Counted from the first letter of the stretch, positions 18,056 to 29,550 are shown. The stretch is DNA of 64,000 bases from Nioella sp. MMSF_3534 (GCF_030732985.1 NZ_JASHJX010000003.1:62001-126000); one strand, 5' to 3'. The notes: generated by a model from the letters alone, not told the origin. Program-made: numbers and translations.

Positions 18056-19057
18056 TTAGCGCAGCACCAAGCGCGGGGCGGGGCCGAGGGGGATGGGGCC
18101 GAAATAGACCTGCCCGTCGGAGAAGCTGAGTGTTGTGTCCAGGTCTTCGGGCCTGCCTGACAAGCCCGCCAGCAGGCCAAGCCCGGTTTCCAGCGTGCCG
18201 CGGAACCCTGCGGGTATGGCCCCCGCATTCACCCCGATCTCGATCATCTGGCGCCAGTTCTGCGCCCGGACCGACAGGTCGCCCGTTGGCAGCCCCTCGG
18301 CATTCACATCCAGATCGCCCGAAAGGCGCAGCGCCAGGTCGCCCCAATCCGCACGCAGCTCGGCCAGTTCCACGCGGGTGATCGCCGGGCGGCTGCTTTC
18401 CAGCGCCGTAAGGTCCCAGGCGCGGGCGAAGCCCATGACGGCCTCGAAACGGACGGTCTCGATCTCTTGCGGCAGCAGCCCGGCGGGATCGAGCAGCGCC
18501 AGAACCTCGCCCGCTGGCGTCACGCCGCTGGCGTCGATACGGATGTCGTAGCGATGCCCCGGCTCGTCGCGTTCCACTACCATCGCCAGGGCCTGATCCA
18601 CCCGGCTGGACCAGCCCAGGTCGCTCTCCATCTCCAGCGCCGCGATGCGGGTTTCGGACTGCACCGGCGCCAGATAGTCCAGCGGGCGGATATGCAGCAT
18701 CGCCTCCAGTTGCTCGGCGCGGATGGTGATGCGTTCAAAGGGGGTGGAGAGGGTGTGTTCGGCGGGCCAGATCGCGCGGATCGCCTGCGGCTGGTAGCTG
18801 TCCTGTTCCAGGCGGAACCCGTCCGCCTCCAGCGCCCACCCGCTGAACGGATCGGCCAGCATCAGGCCGGGCAGTGTGGTGACGAAGCGGAACGGATAGC
18901 CCGAGGTCTGCACACTGTCATGGGAAACGACCCACCCGGCGGCCTCGCGGTCGTTCAGCCAATAGCTCACCAGCCGTTCCGTGGCGATGGACCCGGCCAG
19001 CCACACGACCGACCAGATCGCGACAAGCGCGCCGATCACCCAGGCCCAGACCTTCAT
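18056..19057 (-). CDS. DUF2125 family exported/anchored protein
   Basis: A 333-residue alphaproteobacterial protein with an N-terminal signal anchor (WAWVIGALVAIWSVVWLAGS) and a large beta-rich periplasmic domain. Family landmarks are a WVVSHDSVQTSGYPFRF-like motif after the anchor and the terminal LSFSDGQVYFGPIPLGPAPRL. I chose the ATG at 19057 (MKVWAW), with AGGAG nine nt upstream; an in-frame ATG at 19066 is too close to that site. No biochemical function is known to me. Confidence 0.85.
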   Translation of the reverse strand: MKVWAWVIGALVAIWSVVWLAGSIATERLVSYWLNDREAAGWVVSHDSVQTSGYPFRFVTTLPGLMLADPFSGWALEADGFRLEQDSYQPQAIRAIWPAEHTLSTPFERITIRAEQLEAMLHIRPLDYLAPVQSETRIAALEMESDLGWSSRVDQALAMVVERDEPGHRYDIRIDASGVTPAGEVLALLDPAGLLPQEIETVRFEAVMGFARAWDLTALESSRPAITRVELAELRADWGDLALRLSGDLDVNAEGLPTGDLSVRAQNWRQMIEIGVNAGAIPAGFRGTLETGLGLLAGLSGRPEDLDTTLSFSDGQVYFGPIPLGPAPRLVLR

Positions 19058-19141
19058 GGCGCTCATCTCCTGTTTCATCCCGCCCGTGCTCTGCATATAC
19101 GGGGTCGGGCACAGGTGACCATAGGACAAGGTGGTAAAGTC

Positions 19142-19684
19142 ATGAGCACGGCGGATCTTTGGGTATTCGGATACGGATCGCTGATCTGGAACCCCGGTTT
19201 TGACGTGGCCGAGACCCGGATCGCACGGCTGCCGGGCTGGCACCGGTCCTTCTGCATGAGCTCGATCCACCATCGTGGCACGGTCGAGAGCCCCGGTCTG
19301 GTGCTGGCGCTGGATGCGGCGGAAGGGGCGCATTGCGATGGCGTCGCCTTTCGGGTGGAGGCCGCAAAGGCGTCGGCGACCATCGACTACCTGCGCGAGC
19401 GGGAGCTCATTTCCTCGGCCTATCTGGAACGCGAATTGCCGATTGTTTTCCATGACGGGGGAGAGGCCGTGGCCGTCACATATGTGATCGACCCAGAACA
19501 TGAGCAATACGTGGCGGGGATGAGCCTTGAAAAACAGGCGCAGATCATTGCCCATGCGGTCGGCGGGCGCGGGCCGAATGATGAATACCTGTACAATACC
19601 GCCGCCCATCTGGCCGAGCTTGATCTGGCCGATGAGGATCTCGATTGGCTGGTTCACCGGGTTCGGGCGCTGAAACAGGGGTGA
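19142..19684 (+). CDS. chaC: Gamma-glutamylcyclotransferase, ChaC type
   Basis: A 180-residue cytosolic enzyme of the ChaC family, which degrades glutathione to 5-oxoproline and Cys-Gly. The substrate-binding motif is WVFGYGSLIWNPGF (7-20), and a catalytic Glu lies in the family-typical LRERELISSAYLER stretch. The gene is divergent from the DUF2125 gene. The frame extends far upstream without a stop, but homology begins at the ATG at 19142, which I chose. Confidence 0.88.
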   Translation: MSTADLWVFGYGSLIWNPGFDVAETRIARLPGWHRSFCMSSIHHRGTVESPGLVLALDAAEGAHCDGVAFRVEAAKASATIDYLRERELISSAYLERELPIVFHDGGEAVAVTYVIDPEHEQYVAGMSLEKQAQIIAHAVGGRGPNDEYLYNTAAHLAELDLADEDLDWLVHRVRALKQG

Positions 19685-19781
19685 CCTTGCGCCGCGTCAC
19701 GCGCGACGGCCCCGCAACGCTTGGCAGATTGCTGCGGGCGGGGTAGGGTGTGCCCGAGAAAAACGGGATGGCCAGAACACC

Positions 19782-20999
19782 GTGACGAGCAGACCAGACG
19801 CGCCGCGCTTTACGCAACCGATCCGCCAGATCGCGATCATGCTGATGATCTGCGGGCTGGTCGGTTTCGGAACCTTCCTGGTCTGGGGCAGCATCCAGCC
19901 GGTCGTGACCGCCAATACCTATCTTAATGGGACCATCGCGCTTGTGTTCTTCGCGGGCGTACTGGCCTGTTTCTGGCAGGTTGTGCAGTTGTTCTCGTCG
20001 ATTTCCTGGATCGAGGGGATCGCCAATGGCGCGGGTGAGGATCAGGGCAAACCGCCGCTTCTGCTGGCGGCGCTGTCGGGCATCTTTCAGGCACGTGGTT
20101 CGCGGCTGCAACTGACCTCGGCCTCGTCGCGCTCGGTGCTGGATTCCGTGGGCGCGCGGATGGAAGAAGCACGCGACATCACGCGCTACATTACCAGCCT
20201 GCTGATTTTCCTTGGGCTTCTGGGCACGTTCTACGGGTTGGCCGTGACGGTGCCGGCGGTGGTGGAAACGATCCGCTCGCTGCAACCCTCTGCCGACGAG
20301 TCCGGGATCGAAGTGTTTTCGCGCCTGATGGGCGGGCTGGAGGATCAACTGGGCGGCATGGGCACGGCCTTCGCCTCCTCGCTGCTCGGCCTCGCCGGGT
20401 CGCTGGTCGTGGGGTTGCTGGAACTGTTCGCGGGCCATGGCCAGAACCGGTTCTACCGCGAAATGGAAGAATGGCTGTCCACGATCACCCGCGTCAGTTT
20501 TTCGTCGGGAGAGGGCGAAGGCGGCGGGCTGGACCGGGCCGCGATTGCCACGGTGCTGGATCACATGGTCGATCAGATCGACACGCTGCAGGGGCTGTTC
20601 ACCCAATCCGAGGCGCGCCATCAGGAAACCGAGGCACGGCTTGGCGAGATGACCGGCGTGCTGGCGGACCTTGCGGAACGGCTCGGACCCGGACAGGTTG
20701 CCGCGACCGAACGTCTGTCGGCCGCGCAGGACCGGCTGGCCGAGGTGCTGTCGGCCACGTCCGGCGAGGGCGGCATTGATGCGGAAAGCCGGATGCGGCT
20801 GCGGTCCATCGACGTGCAGTTGCTTAAGATCTTCGAAGAAATGGGCAGTTCGCGGCAGGAAGAGATTGGCGCCCTGCGCGCCGATATCGGCGAGCTGACC
20901 GGTGCGATCCGGGAACTGACGCGCTCGGCCTCGCAGCCCCGCCAACGCCCCGCTCCGCAACGTCGCGCGCCCCCCGAAGACCCGGCCCCGGAGGGCTGA
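19782..20999 (+). CDS. MotA/TolQ/ExbB-type proton channel protein with C-terminal coiled coil
   Basis: A 405-residue inner-membrane protein with four hydrophobic segments (about 17-38, 47-72, 137-160 and 192-217). Segments 3 and 4 carry the MotA/TolQ/ExbB signatures LGLLGTFYGLAV and GMGTAFASSLLGLAGSLV. The C-terminal ~180 residues are predicted cytoplasmic, helical, and end in a Pro/Arg-rich tail. The GTG start at 19782 is only weakly supported by a ribosome site. It is followed 3 nt later by an OmpA/MotB-like partner, so the two probably form a stator-like complex. The powered process is unknown. Confidence 0.85.
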   Translation: MTSRPDAPRFTQPIRQIAIMLMICGLVGFGTFLVWGSIQPVVTANTYLNGTIALVFFAGVLACFWQVVQLFSSISWIEGIANGAGEDQGKPPLLLAALSGIFQARGSRLQLTSASSRSVLDSVGARMEEARDITRYITSLLIFLGLLGTFYGLAVTVPAVVETIRSLQPSADESGIEVFSRLMGGLEDQLGGMGTAFASSLLGLAGSLVVGLLELFAGHGQNRFYREMEEWLSTITRVSFSSGEGEGGGLDRAAIATVLDHMVDQIDTLQGLFTQSEARHQETEARLGEMTGVLADLAERLGPGQVAATERLSAAQDRLAEVLSATSGEGGIDAESRMRLRSIDVQLLKIFEEMGSSRQEEIGALRADIGELTGAIRELTRSASQPRQRPAPQRRAPPEDPAPEG

Positions 21000-21002
21000 T
21001 CC

Positions 21003-24000
21003 ATGGCCTTCCACCGGCGTTCCGGCACGCGATTTACCGCCTCGATCTGGCCCGGTTTCGTGGATGCCATCACCGCGCTCTTGATGGTGATGATCTTCGT
21101 CCTGACGATCTTCATGATCGTACAGTTCGTGCTGTCGGAAACGATCAACAACCAGGATGACGAACTGAACGTTCTCAACGCGCAGCTCAATGAACTGGCC
21201 GACGCGCTTGGGCTGGCGCAAAGCCGGTCGGCACAGCTTGAACAACGGGTGGCGACGCTTGGTGCCAGCCTGTCCGAGGCCGAGGGCGAATTGCAGATGC
21301 AGGCGGCGTTGATCGCCTCGCTGACGGCTGAAACCGAAGGGCAGGCCGCGCGGATTGCCGATTTCGAGACGCAGGTGGCCTCGCTCATCGCGGCCAACAC
21401 GGATCTGACCGAGGAACGCGATGCAGTTCAGGCGGATCTGGAGGCGCGGGTGTCAGAGGTTGACGCGCTGACCCTGGCGTTGGCCACAGCGCGGGACGAG
21501 ATCGACGCCGCCGCCGAACAGGCGCGCCTGGCCGCTGCCGAACGCGAGGCGCTGGAGGCGCTGATCGCCGATCTGGAAACCGAGGCCGCCGCGCAGGAGG
21601 CGACGCTCGCTGACACGCTGGCCGCCTTGCAGGCGCAGGAGGAGACATCGGCAGGGTTGCAGACCGACCTGACCACGGCGCTGGCCGCGCTGGCAGGCGA
21701 GGAAGCCCTGACCGCATCGCTCGAAGCGCAGATTGCCGAGTTGGAGCAGGAGCTGACCGCAGAGGAAGCGGCGCTGTTGGCGGAACAGGCGGCGGCTGCT
21801 GCGCTGCGCGAACGGCTCTCGGTCCTGGAAACCGATCTCGACAGCGAAGAGGCCGCGCGTCTGGCCGAAGCCGCCGCCGCTGCCGCCCTGCGCGACCGGC
21901 TGGCGGACACGGAGGCGCAGCTGTCTGACGAAGAGGCCGCGCGTCTGGCCGAAGCCGCCGCCGCCGAGGCCCTGCGCGCCCGCCTGCAGGAGGCCGATGC
22001 CGAGCTGACCGCCATGGCGTTGGCGTTGGAACAACGGCGGCAGGAGGCAGAGAACACGCTGACCCTGCTGGCCGCAGCCGATCAGGCGCGGGAGAACTTT
22101 GCAGCCCGTCTGGCCGCGGCGCTGGCTGACAACACCGCGCAGGGAGACCGGATCGAAGAACTGGAGACGAGCCTCGCCGCAGCCAGCGAGGAAGCGGGAC
22201 GCTTGTCGGATCTGGAGGGTCAACTGGCGTTGGCGCTTGCCGCCCGCGCGCAGGACGCCGCCGCTCTGGCCGAGACACAGGCCGCTCTGGAAGCCGCGCA
22301 ATCGGTGGCGGAGGATCGCGCTGGCGAGATGTCCTCGCTGGAGGAGGAACTGGCGCGCGCACTGGCCCGGTTGACGGCACAAGCCACGCAAAGCCGCACG
22401 CGGATCGCCGCGCTCGAAGAGGATATTGCAGCGGCCAATGCCAATGCCGCCGCGACAGCGGCCGCCCTGACGGCAAGCGAAGAAACGGTCGCCGGGTTGG
22501 AAACACAGCTTGCCACGGCCCTGCAACAGGCCGACCAGCGCGCGGAAGCGGATGCCGGGCGGCTCGCGGAGCTGGAGGCAGACGTGGCCGCCGCCGAGGG
22601 CACTGCCGCCGCGGCTCAGGCGGAACTGACCGAAAGCCGGGCCTCATTGACCCGACTGGAGGCCGAGCTGGCCGCAGCCCTTGTCCGCGCCGCACGCGAC
22701 GCCGAACGGATCACGGCGCTGGAACAGGATCTGGGCACTGCGCGGGCCGAAGCCGCCGCCGCGCAATCGGATCTCGACAACAGCTCCGAAAGCCTCAATG
22801 CGCTGCAAACGCAACTGGCCGCAGCGCTTCAGTCGGCACAGGCGCAGGCTGGCGAGGATGCGGCGCGCATTGCCGCGCTGGAAACCGATCTGGTCGCCGC
22901 GCAGGCCGAAACCCAGGCCGCCGAAGAGGGGCTGGCCCGGCGCGGTGCGGAACTGACGGCGCTGGAGGCGGATCTGGCCGCGGCGCTTGCGCGGGCCACG
23001 CTGGCAGCGGCCCGGGTGGAGGAGGCTGAGGCCGATCTCTCTGCCGCACAGGCCGAAAGCGCTGTCCTCCGCGAAGAACAGGCCGCCAACCAGACGGCCC
23101 TGACCGCAATGGAGGCGGAGCTAACGCAGGCCCTGCTGGATCTGGCGCGGGCCGAGCAGTCGGCGGAATCGCGCATCGCGGCGCTTGAGGCGGAACTGGC
23201 CGCATCCGAGGCCGCGCGGGAATCGGCGGGAGCAGAAGCCGCAGGCGCCCTGTCCGACCTGGAGGAGCAACTGGCCGCCGCGCTGACCGCGCAGATGCTG
23301 GCCGAGACCACCGCCGAAGACCGGTTGAGCGAGGCCGAGCAGCAGTCGGCCTTGCTGGCGCAGGCCAATCTGGAACTGGAAACGGCAGAGGCGGCCTCGG
23401 CGGAAAGCCAGCGCCAGATCGCGGCGTTGAACGAACAGGTGGCGGCGCTGCGCACGCAGCTTGGCGAGTTGCAGGGTCTGCTCGATGCCTCGCAGGCGGC
23501 GGATGCGGCGGCTCAGGTGCAGGTGGAAACGCTCGGGGCCGATCTGAACGCGGCGCTGGCGCGGCTGGCTGCCGAAAGCGATGCGTTGGCCGCATCAGAG
23601 GCCGCCCGCGCCGAGGCCGAGGCCGAGGCCCGGCGCCTGGCGGAAGCCGAAGCCGAACGGCTGGCCGCCGAGGCGCAGGAGCTGGAGCGCTACCGGTCGG
23701 AATTCTTCGGTCGCCTGCGCGAATTGCTGGAAGGCCGCGACGGCGTGCGGATCGAGGGGGATCGCTTCGTCTTCGCCTCCGAGGTGCTGTTCGAGGTCGG
23801 GTCTGCCGATCTTTCCCCCGAAGGGGAGGCGCAGATTGCCAATGTGGCGGAATTGCTGTTCGACGTTGCAGGGGAAATCCCCCTGTCGGTGGATTGGATC
23901 GTGCGGGTCGATGGCCATACCGATGACCAGCAGCTGCGCCCGACCGCTGAATACGCCAATAACTGGGAGCTGAGCCAGGCCCGCGCCCTGTCGGTGGTGC

Positions 24001-24143
24001 TGTTCATGAGCGACGAGCTCGGCTTTCCACCCGCACGGCTGGCGGCGACGGGGTTCGGCGAGTACCGCCCGATTGCGTCCAACGACACGCCCGAGGGGCA
24101 GGCCCAGAACCGCCGGATCGAGCTGAAGCTGACCGAGCGATGA
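21003..24143 (+). CDS. MotB/OmpA-like protein with giant alanine-rich coiled coil
   Basis: A 1046-residue protein. One N-terminal membrane helix WPGFVDAITALLMVMIFVL has Asp21 at the place of the proton-carrying Asp of MotB. About 850 residues of Ala/Glu/Leu-rich coiled coil follow, then an OmpA peptidoglycan-binding domain (about 910-1046; RVDGHTDDQQLRP, AATGFGEYRPIASND, QNRRIELKL). The coiled coil includes three tandem 28-residue repeats. The rod could reach well into the periplasm and is far longer than the linker of flagellar MotB. It overlaps the next gene by 4 nt. Confidence 0.88.
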   Translation: MAFHRRSGTRFTASIWPGFVDAITALLMVMIFVLTIFMIVQFVLSETINNQDDELNVLNAQLNELADALGLAQSRSAQLEQRVATLGASLSEAEGELQMQAALIASLTAETEGQAARIADFETQVASLIAANTDLTEERDAVQADLEARVSEVDALTLALATARDEIDAAAEQARLAAAEREALEALIADLETEAAAQEATLADTLAALQAQEETSAGLQTDLTTALAALAGEEALTASLEAQIAELEQELTAEEAALLAEQAAAAALRERLSVLETDLDSEEAARLAEAAAAAALRDRLADTEAQLSDEEAARLAEAAAAEALRARLQEADAELTAMALALEQRRQEAENTLTLLAAADQARENFAARLAAALADNTAQGDRIEELETSLAAASEEAGRLSDLEGQLALALAARAQDAAALAETQAALEAAQSVAEDRAGEMSSLEEELARALARLTAQATQSRTRIAALEEDIAAANANAAATAAALTASEETVAGLETQLATALQQADQRAEADAGRLAELEADVAAAEGTAAAAQAELTESRASLTRLEAELAAALVRAARDAERITALEQDLGTARAEAAAAQSDLDNSSESLNALQTQLAAALQSAQAQAGEDAARIAALETDLVAAQAETQAAEEGLARRGAELTALEADLAAALARATLAAARVEEAEADLSAAQAESAVLREEQAANQTALTAMEAELTQALLDLARAEQSAESRIAALEAELAASEAARESAGAEAAGALSDLEEQLAAALTAQMLAETTAEDRLSEAEQQSALLAQANLELETAEAASAESQRQIAALNEQVAALRTQLGELQGLLDASQAADAAAQVQVETLGADLNAALARLAAESDALAASEAARAEAEAEARRLAEAEAERLAAEAQELERYRSEFFGRLRELLEGRDGVRIEGDRFVFASEVLFEVGSADLSPEGEAQIANVAELLFDVAGEIPLSVDWIVRVDGHTDDQQLRPTAEYANNWELSQARALSVVLFMSDELGFPPARLAATGFGEYRPIASNDTPEGQAQNRRIELKLTER
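21845..21964 (+). repeat. 36-nt exact direct repeat inside the coiled-coil gene (84-nt period)
   Basis: The same 36 nt occur at 21845-21880 and 21929-21964, 84 nt apart, encoding EEAARLAEAAAA within successive 28-residue (four-heptad) units. A third, diverged unit lies just upstream (EEAALLAEQAAAAALRERL). The exact DNA identity suggests recent in-frame tandem duplication. Confidence 0.85.
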
Positions 24144-24517
24144 GCGCGCTTCTGGACGACTTGCTGGCCTGTGAAACCCGTGTGTGGGAGGCCCTGGTCA
24201 CGGGCGACGCCGCAGCGGATGCCGCCGCCTTGTCAGCGGATTTTCTGGGCGTCTACCCGGACGGATTCGCCGGGAAGGGGGACCATGCCGGGCAGTTGGC
24301 GGATGGACCGACCGTGGCGCGGTTTCATCTGACCGATGTGCAGGTGAAACCGCTTGGCGCGGACCACGCGCTGCTGGCCTATCGCGCGCGCTATTTGCGG
24401 GTTGGACGGGCAGAGGAAGAGGAGATGTATGTCTCCTCCATCTGGCGTCGCAGCGGAGAGGGCTGGGTCAATATCTTCAGCCAGGATACACCCGCAACCG
24501 GTATTCCGCTTCCCTGA
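24140..24517 (+). CDS. NTF2-like (DUF4440) domain protein
   Basis: A 125-residue protein with the NTF2-like/DUF4440 pattern: an N-terminal helix LLACETRVWEALVTGD, then strands with LLAYRARYLRVG and a closing MYVSSIWRRSGEGWVNIFSQDTP, a usual DUF4440 ending. The ATGA overlap with the giant OmpA gene shows translational coupling, so it may work with the channel pair. No catalytic residue can be assigned. Confidence 0.78.
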   Translation: MSALLDDLLACETRVWEALVTGDAAADAAALSADFLGVYPDGFAGKGDHAGQLADGPTVARFHLTDVQVKPLGADHALLAYRARYLRVGRAEEEEMYVSSIWRRSGEGWVNIFSQDTPATGIPLP

Positions 24518-24521
24518 GAAA

Positions 24522-24547
24522 AAGGCGCCCCGGAGGGCGCCTTCTTT
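24522..24547. terminator. Terminator between the NTF2-like gene and clpA
   Basis: A perfect 9-bp stem AAGGCGCCC / GGGCGCCTT with a CGGA loop is flanked by CTTT on one side and by A-rich sequence that reads as T on the other strand. It lies between convergent genes only 35 nt apart and can act in both directions. Confidence 0.85.
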
Positions 24548-24552
24548 CGTTC

Positions 24553-26883
<2,331 letters not shown>

Positions 26884-27070
26884 TGCCTGTGCTCCTTTCG
26901 TTGCGCCGGACGGGCGTGGGGGCGCTCGCGTCCGACAGTGGCCTCATACTGTTAAGGTTCGGTTTTTGTCCGTGCAGTTCAAGGCATTTCTCTTCAATTT
27001 TTCTTTGCGCCCCTGCCATTTTTCGTGATGTCGCCTAATCGGGTGGCAAATGGGGGCGAATGCGCGCCGC

Positions 27071-27838
27071 TCAGAATCGGTCCTTGCGGGCACGGATTTC
27101 AGTGAAGACGGCCACATCGTCGGCTGTCTCCAGTCCAAGCTGCGCGCGGATGGCAGGGTCATGGGCGCGCAGGAAGGGGTTGGTGTCGAGTTCTTCCTGC
27201 AGGGTCGAGGGCACCGTGGGCCGCCCTTCGGCGCGGGCGGTTTCGATGGCCTTGCTACGAGAGATAAGCGCCGGATTGCCGGGATCAATGGTCAGAGCGA
27301 ATTTCGCGTTGCTGGCGGTGTATTCATGGCCGGAACAGACCAGCGTGTCGGGGGGCAGGGCGGCAAGGCGGGCAAGGCTTGCGTGCATCACCTCGGGGCT
27401 GCCCTCGAACAGCCGCCCGCAGCCAAGCGCCATCAGGCTGTCGGCGGTGAAGACGGCTTTGCTGTCCGGGAAGTGAAAGGCGATATGGCCGACGGTATGG
27501 CCGGAGACCTCGATCACCGTGCCGCTTTCGCTGCCAATGGCCACTGTGTCGTCGGGATTGATGGCGTGATCCAGCGGCGGCAGGCGGCCCGCGTCGGCGG
27601 CGTTGCCCCAGGTCTTTGCGCCAGTGGCCGCAACCAAGGGCGCGACCCCGTCGATATGGTCCCAGTGATGGTGGGTGATCAGGATATCGGTCAGCGTCCA
27701 GCCGCGCGCCTCCAGCTCCTTCTGAATCGGCTCGGGGTCCGGCACATCGACAACCGCCGTGGCCCCGGTCGCCGCGTCATGCAGCAGGAAGGCATAGTTG
27801 TCCGCAAGGCAGGGAACGGTGACGATCTGCAAGGGCAT
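27071..27838 (-). CDS. gloB: Hydroxyacylglutathione hydrolase (glyoxalase II)
   Basis: A 255-residue metallo-beta-lactamase-fold enzyme that hydrolyses S-D-lactoylglutathione in methylglyoxal detoxification. The binuclear metal motif THHHWDH, the later GHTVGHIAFH and CSGHEYT histidines and the C-terminal glutathione-binding region (TNPFLRA) are intact. The ATG at 27838 follows AAGGAA. It is divergent from a methyltransferase gene with a 63-nt gap. Confidence 0.94.
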   Translation of the reverse strand: MPLQIVTVPCLADNYAFLLHDAATGATAVVDVPDPEPIQKELEARGWTLTDILITHHHWDHIDGVAPLVAATGAKTWGNAADAGRLPPLDHAINPDDTVAIGSESGTVIEVSGHTVGHIAFHFPDSKAVFTADSLMALGCGRLFEGSPEVMHASLARLAALPPDTLVCSGHEYTASNAKFALTIDPGNPALISRSKAIETARAEGRPTVPSTLQEELDTNPFLRAHDPAIRAQLGLETADDVAVFTEIRARKDRF

Positions 27839-27901
27839 GGCAATTTCCTTCTTCCCGGTTAAGCTGCCCCCCGACCGTCGCCCAAACCCGAGGGGGTTGC
27901 A

Positions 27902-28690
27902 ATGCATCTCGACGTGCTGGACCTGCGCCAGTTCTACTACCGGACCCGGCTAGGCCGCATTGCGCAAAAGGCGGTGCGCGATCAGGTCACCGCGTTCTGG
28001 CCCGAGGCGCGGGGGCAGACGGTGGTGGGATTCGGTTTCGCGGTGCCGCTGTTGCGCCCCTATCTGGGCGAGGCGGAGCGGGTCATCGGCCTGATGCCGG
28101 GCGCGCAGGGGGTGATGCCCTGGCCCGCCGGGCAGGACAATGTCAGTGTCCTGTGCCACGAAACCCGCTGGCCGCTGCCTGCGGGGCTTGTCGACAGGCT
28201 TGTCTGCCTACACGGGCTGGAAACCTCTCAGCATCCCGCGGCGGTGCTGGAGGAATGCCACCGCGTTCTGGCGCCGGGCGGCAAGGCGCTGTTCATCGTG
28301 CCCAATCGGGGTGGGCTTTGGGCGCGGCGCGATGCGACGCCCTTCGGCTTTGGCCGGCCCTATTCGCTTGGCCAGCTGGAGGAGCAGATCCGCAACCACG
28401 GGTTCGAGCCAGAACGCCATCGCGCCGCCCTGTTCGCGCCGCCCAGTCACGGGCGATTCTGGCTGAAAAGCTCTGAACTGGTCGAGAACATGGGTCGGAA
28501 ACTGTCGAATTACTATGCGGGTGGCGTCATCATGCTGGAGGCCAGAAAGCACACATTCGCCCCCACGCGGCCCGGTTTGGCAGAACGCGTCAAACGTCCC
28601 CTGCGCATCCTCGATTCTGCGCCCCAGCCTGCCCGCGTGAGGGATAATGACGCCGCGCAGGGGCTTGTTCAGCTCTCACGGGACGGGTGA
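27902..28690 (+). CDS. Class I SAM-dependent methyltransferase
   Basis: A 262-residue protein with a Rossmann methyltransferase pattern: [11 protein letters not shown] in the motif I position, [16 protein letters not shown], then [20 protein letters not shown], the typical motif after the fourth strand. Motif I is degenerate relative to GxGxG, so cofactor use should be checked. No substrate can be named. It diverges from gloB. Confidence 0.78.
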   Translation: MHLDVLDLRQFYYRTRLGRIAQKAVRDQVTAFWPEARGQTVVGFGFAVPLLRPYLGEAERVIGLMPGAQGVMPWPAGQDNVSVLCHETRWPLPAGLVDRLVCLHGLETSQHPAAVLEECHRVLAPGGKALFIVPNRGGLWARRDATPFGFGRPYSLGQLEEQIRNHGFEPERHRAALFAPPSHGRFWLKSSELVENMGRKLSNYYAGGVIMLEARKHTFAPTRPGLAERVKRPLRILDSAPQPARVRDNDAAQGLVQLSRDG

Positions 28691-28743
28691 ATCGAGCGCA
28701 TACCGTGGTGTGCCAAGGCATACAGTTGCACCTGACTCGCGCC

Positions 28744-28752
28744 TTATCCACA
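28744..28752. promoter_or_regulatory. Perfect DnaA-box-like 9-mer upstream of the atp operon
   Basis: TTATCCACA matches the strict DnaA box, 238 nt before atpH. I noticed no second box nearby, so this does not look like an origin. It may be a chance match or a regulatory DnaA site. The rest of the 299-nt gap (28691-28989) shows no gene and no clear promoter. Confidence 0.4.
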
Positions 28753-28989
28753 GAAAAAGCTTGAAAATTCGTTAGCTTCAAAGCGTCGCAGGACAGCAAA
28801 ATGCGTCAAAACCCCGGAAAAACAGGGGGTTCAGCGGATTCGTGCCAATTGCCGAGGCTGTTGCAGGCTGCAGAACCCTCTGATACATCCAGCGCGATTT
28901 CAGGTGGGCGGGGACAGATACCGCCTTTAGACAGAACCGCCGGGCACATCGCAGGATGTGGTCCCGGCCACTGTATCGGAAGGGTGGAC

Positions 28990-29550
28990 GTGTCGGAAAC
29001 AGCTTCGATCTCGACCGGCATTGCCTCGCGCTACGCGACGGCGGTGTTCGATCTTGCCACAGAGGATAAGGCGCTCGATGCGCTGGAGGCCGATCTGGCC
29101 ACGCTGGAAGGCGCATTGGCCGACAGCGAAGACCTGCGGGATCTGATCGCGTCGCCGATCTATTCGCGCGAAGACATGCAGGCCGGTATTGCGGCCGTTG
29201 CCTCGGCCATGGGCCTGGGTGCGATCATGTCCAACACGCTGAAACTGATGGCCACCAAGCGCCGTCTGTTCGTGGTGCCGCAGATGGCCGCCGCGCTGCG
29301 TGGGATGATTGCGGATCACAAAGGCGAAGTGACCGCCGATGTCGTGTCGGCCAAGGCGCTGACCAAAACCCAGTCCGACAAGCTGGCAAAGGCCCTCAAG
29401 GCCGCCGTTGGCAAGGACGTGAAACTGAATGCGACCGTCGATGAAGGTATCATTGGCGGTCTTGTCGTTAAGGTGGGCTCGAAGATGATCGACACGTCGA
29501 TCCGCTCCAAGCTCAACACCCTCCAGAACACTATGAAAGAGGTCGGATAA
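28990..29550 (+). CDS. atpH: F1 ATP synthase delta subunit
   Basis: A 186-residue subunit of the F1 peripheral stalk (opening SETASISTGIASRYATAVFDLA; closing VKVGSKMIDTSIRSKLNTLQ). I chose the GTG at 28990, with GGAAGGG about 8 nt upstream; a GTG at 28984 is also in frame. It is the first gene of atpHAGDC. F0 genes are absent, as is normal for alphaproteobacteria, which keep them at a separate locus. Confidence 0.94.
   Translation: MSETASISTGIASRYATAVFDLATEDKALDALEADLATLEGALADSEDLRDLIASPIYSREDMQAGIAAVASAMGLGAIMSNTLKLMATKRRLFVVPQMAAALRGMIADHKGEVTADVVSAKALTKTQSDKLAKALKAAVGKDVKLNATVDEGIIGGLVVKVGSKMIDTSIRSKLNTLQNTMKEVG

Noticed and set aside
18467-19141. Upstream extension of the ChaC frame
   Set aside because: The extension runs antisense through the DUF2125 gene; family similarity starts at the ATG at 19142.
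21385-22695. Long antisense open frame (436 codons) across the coiled-coil gene
   Set aside because: It is a shadow of GC-rich, alanine-rich codon use; it is Arg/Pro-rich with no domain and no ribosome site.
19782-24517. Zorya anti-phage system
   Set aside because: The channel/OmpA pair resembles ZorA/ZorB, but no ZorC, ZorD or ZorE gene is present, neighbours are housekeeping genes, and the long coil is on the wrong partner.
26884-27070. Heat-shock (RpoH) promoter of clpA
   Set aside because: CTTGAA is present on the minus strand but no -10 match occurs at the right distance.
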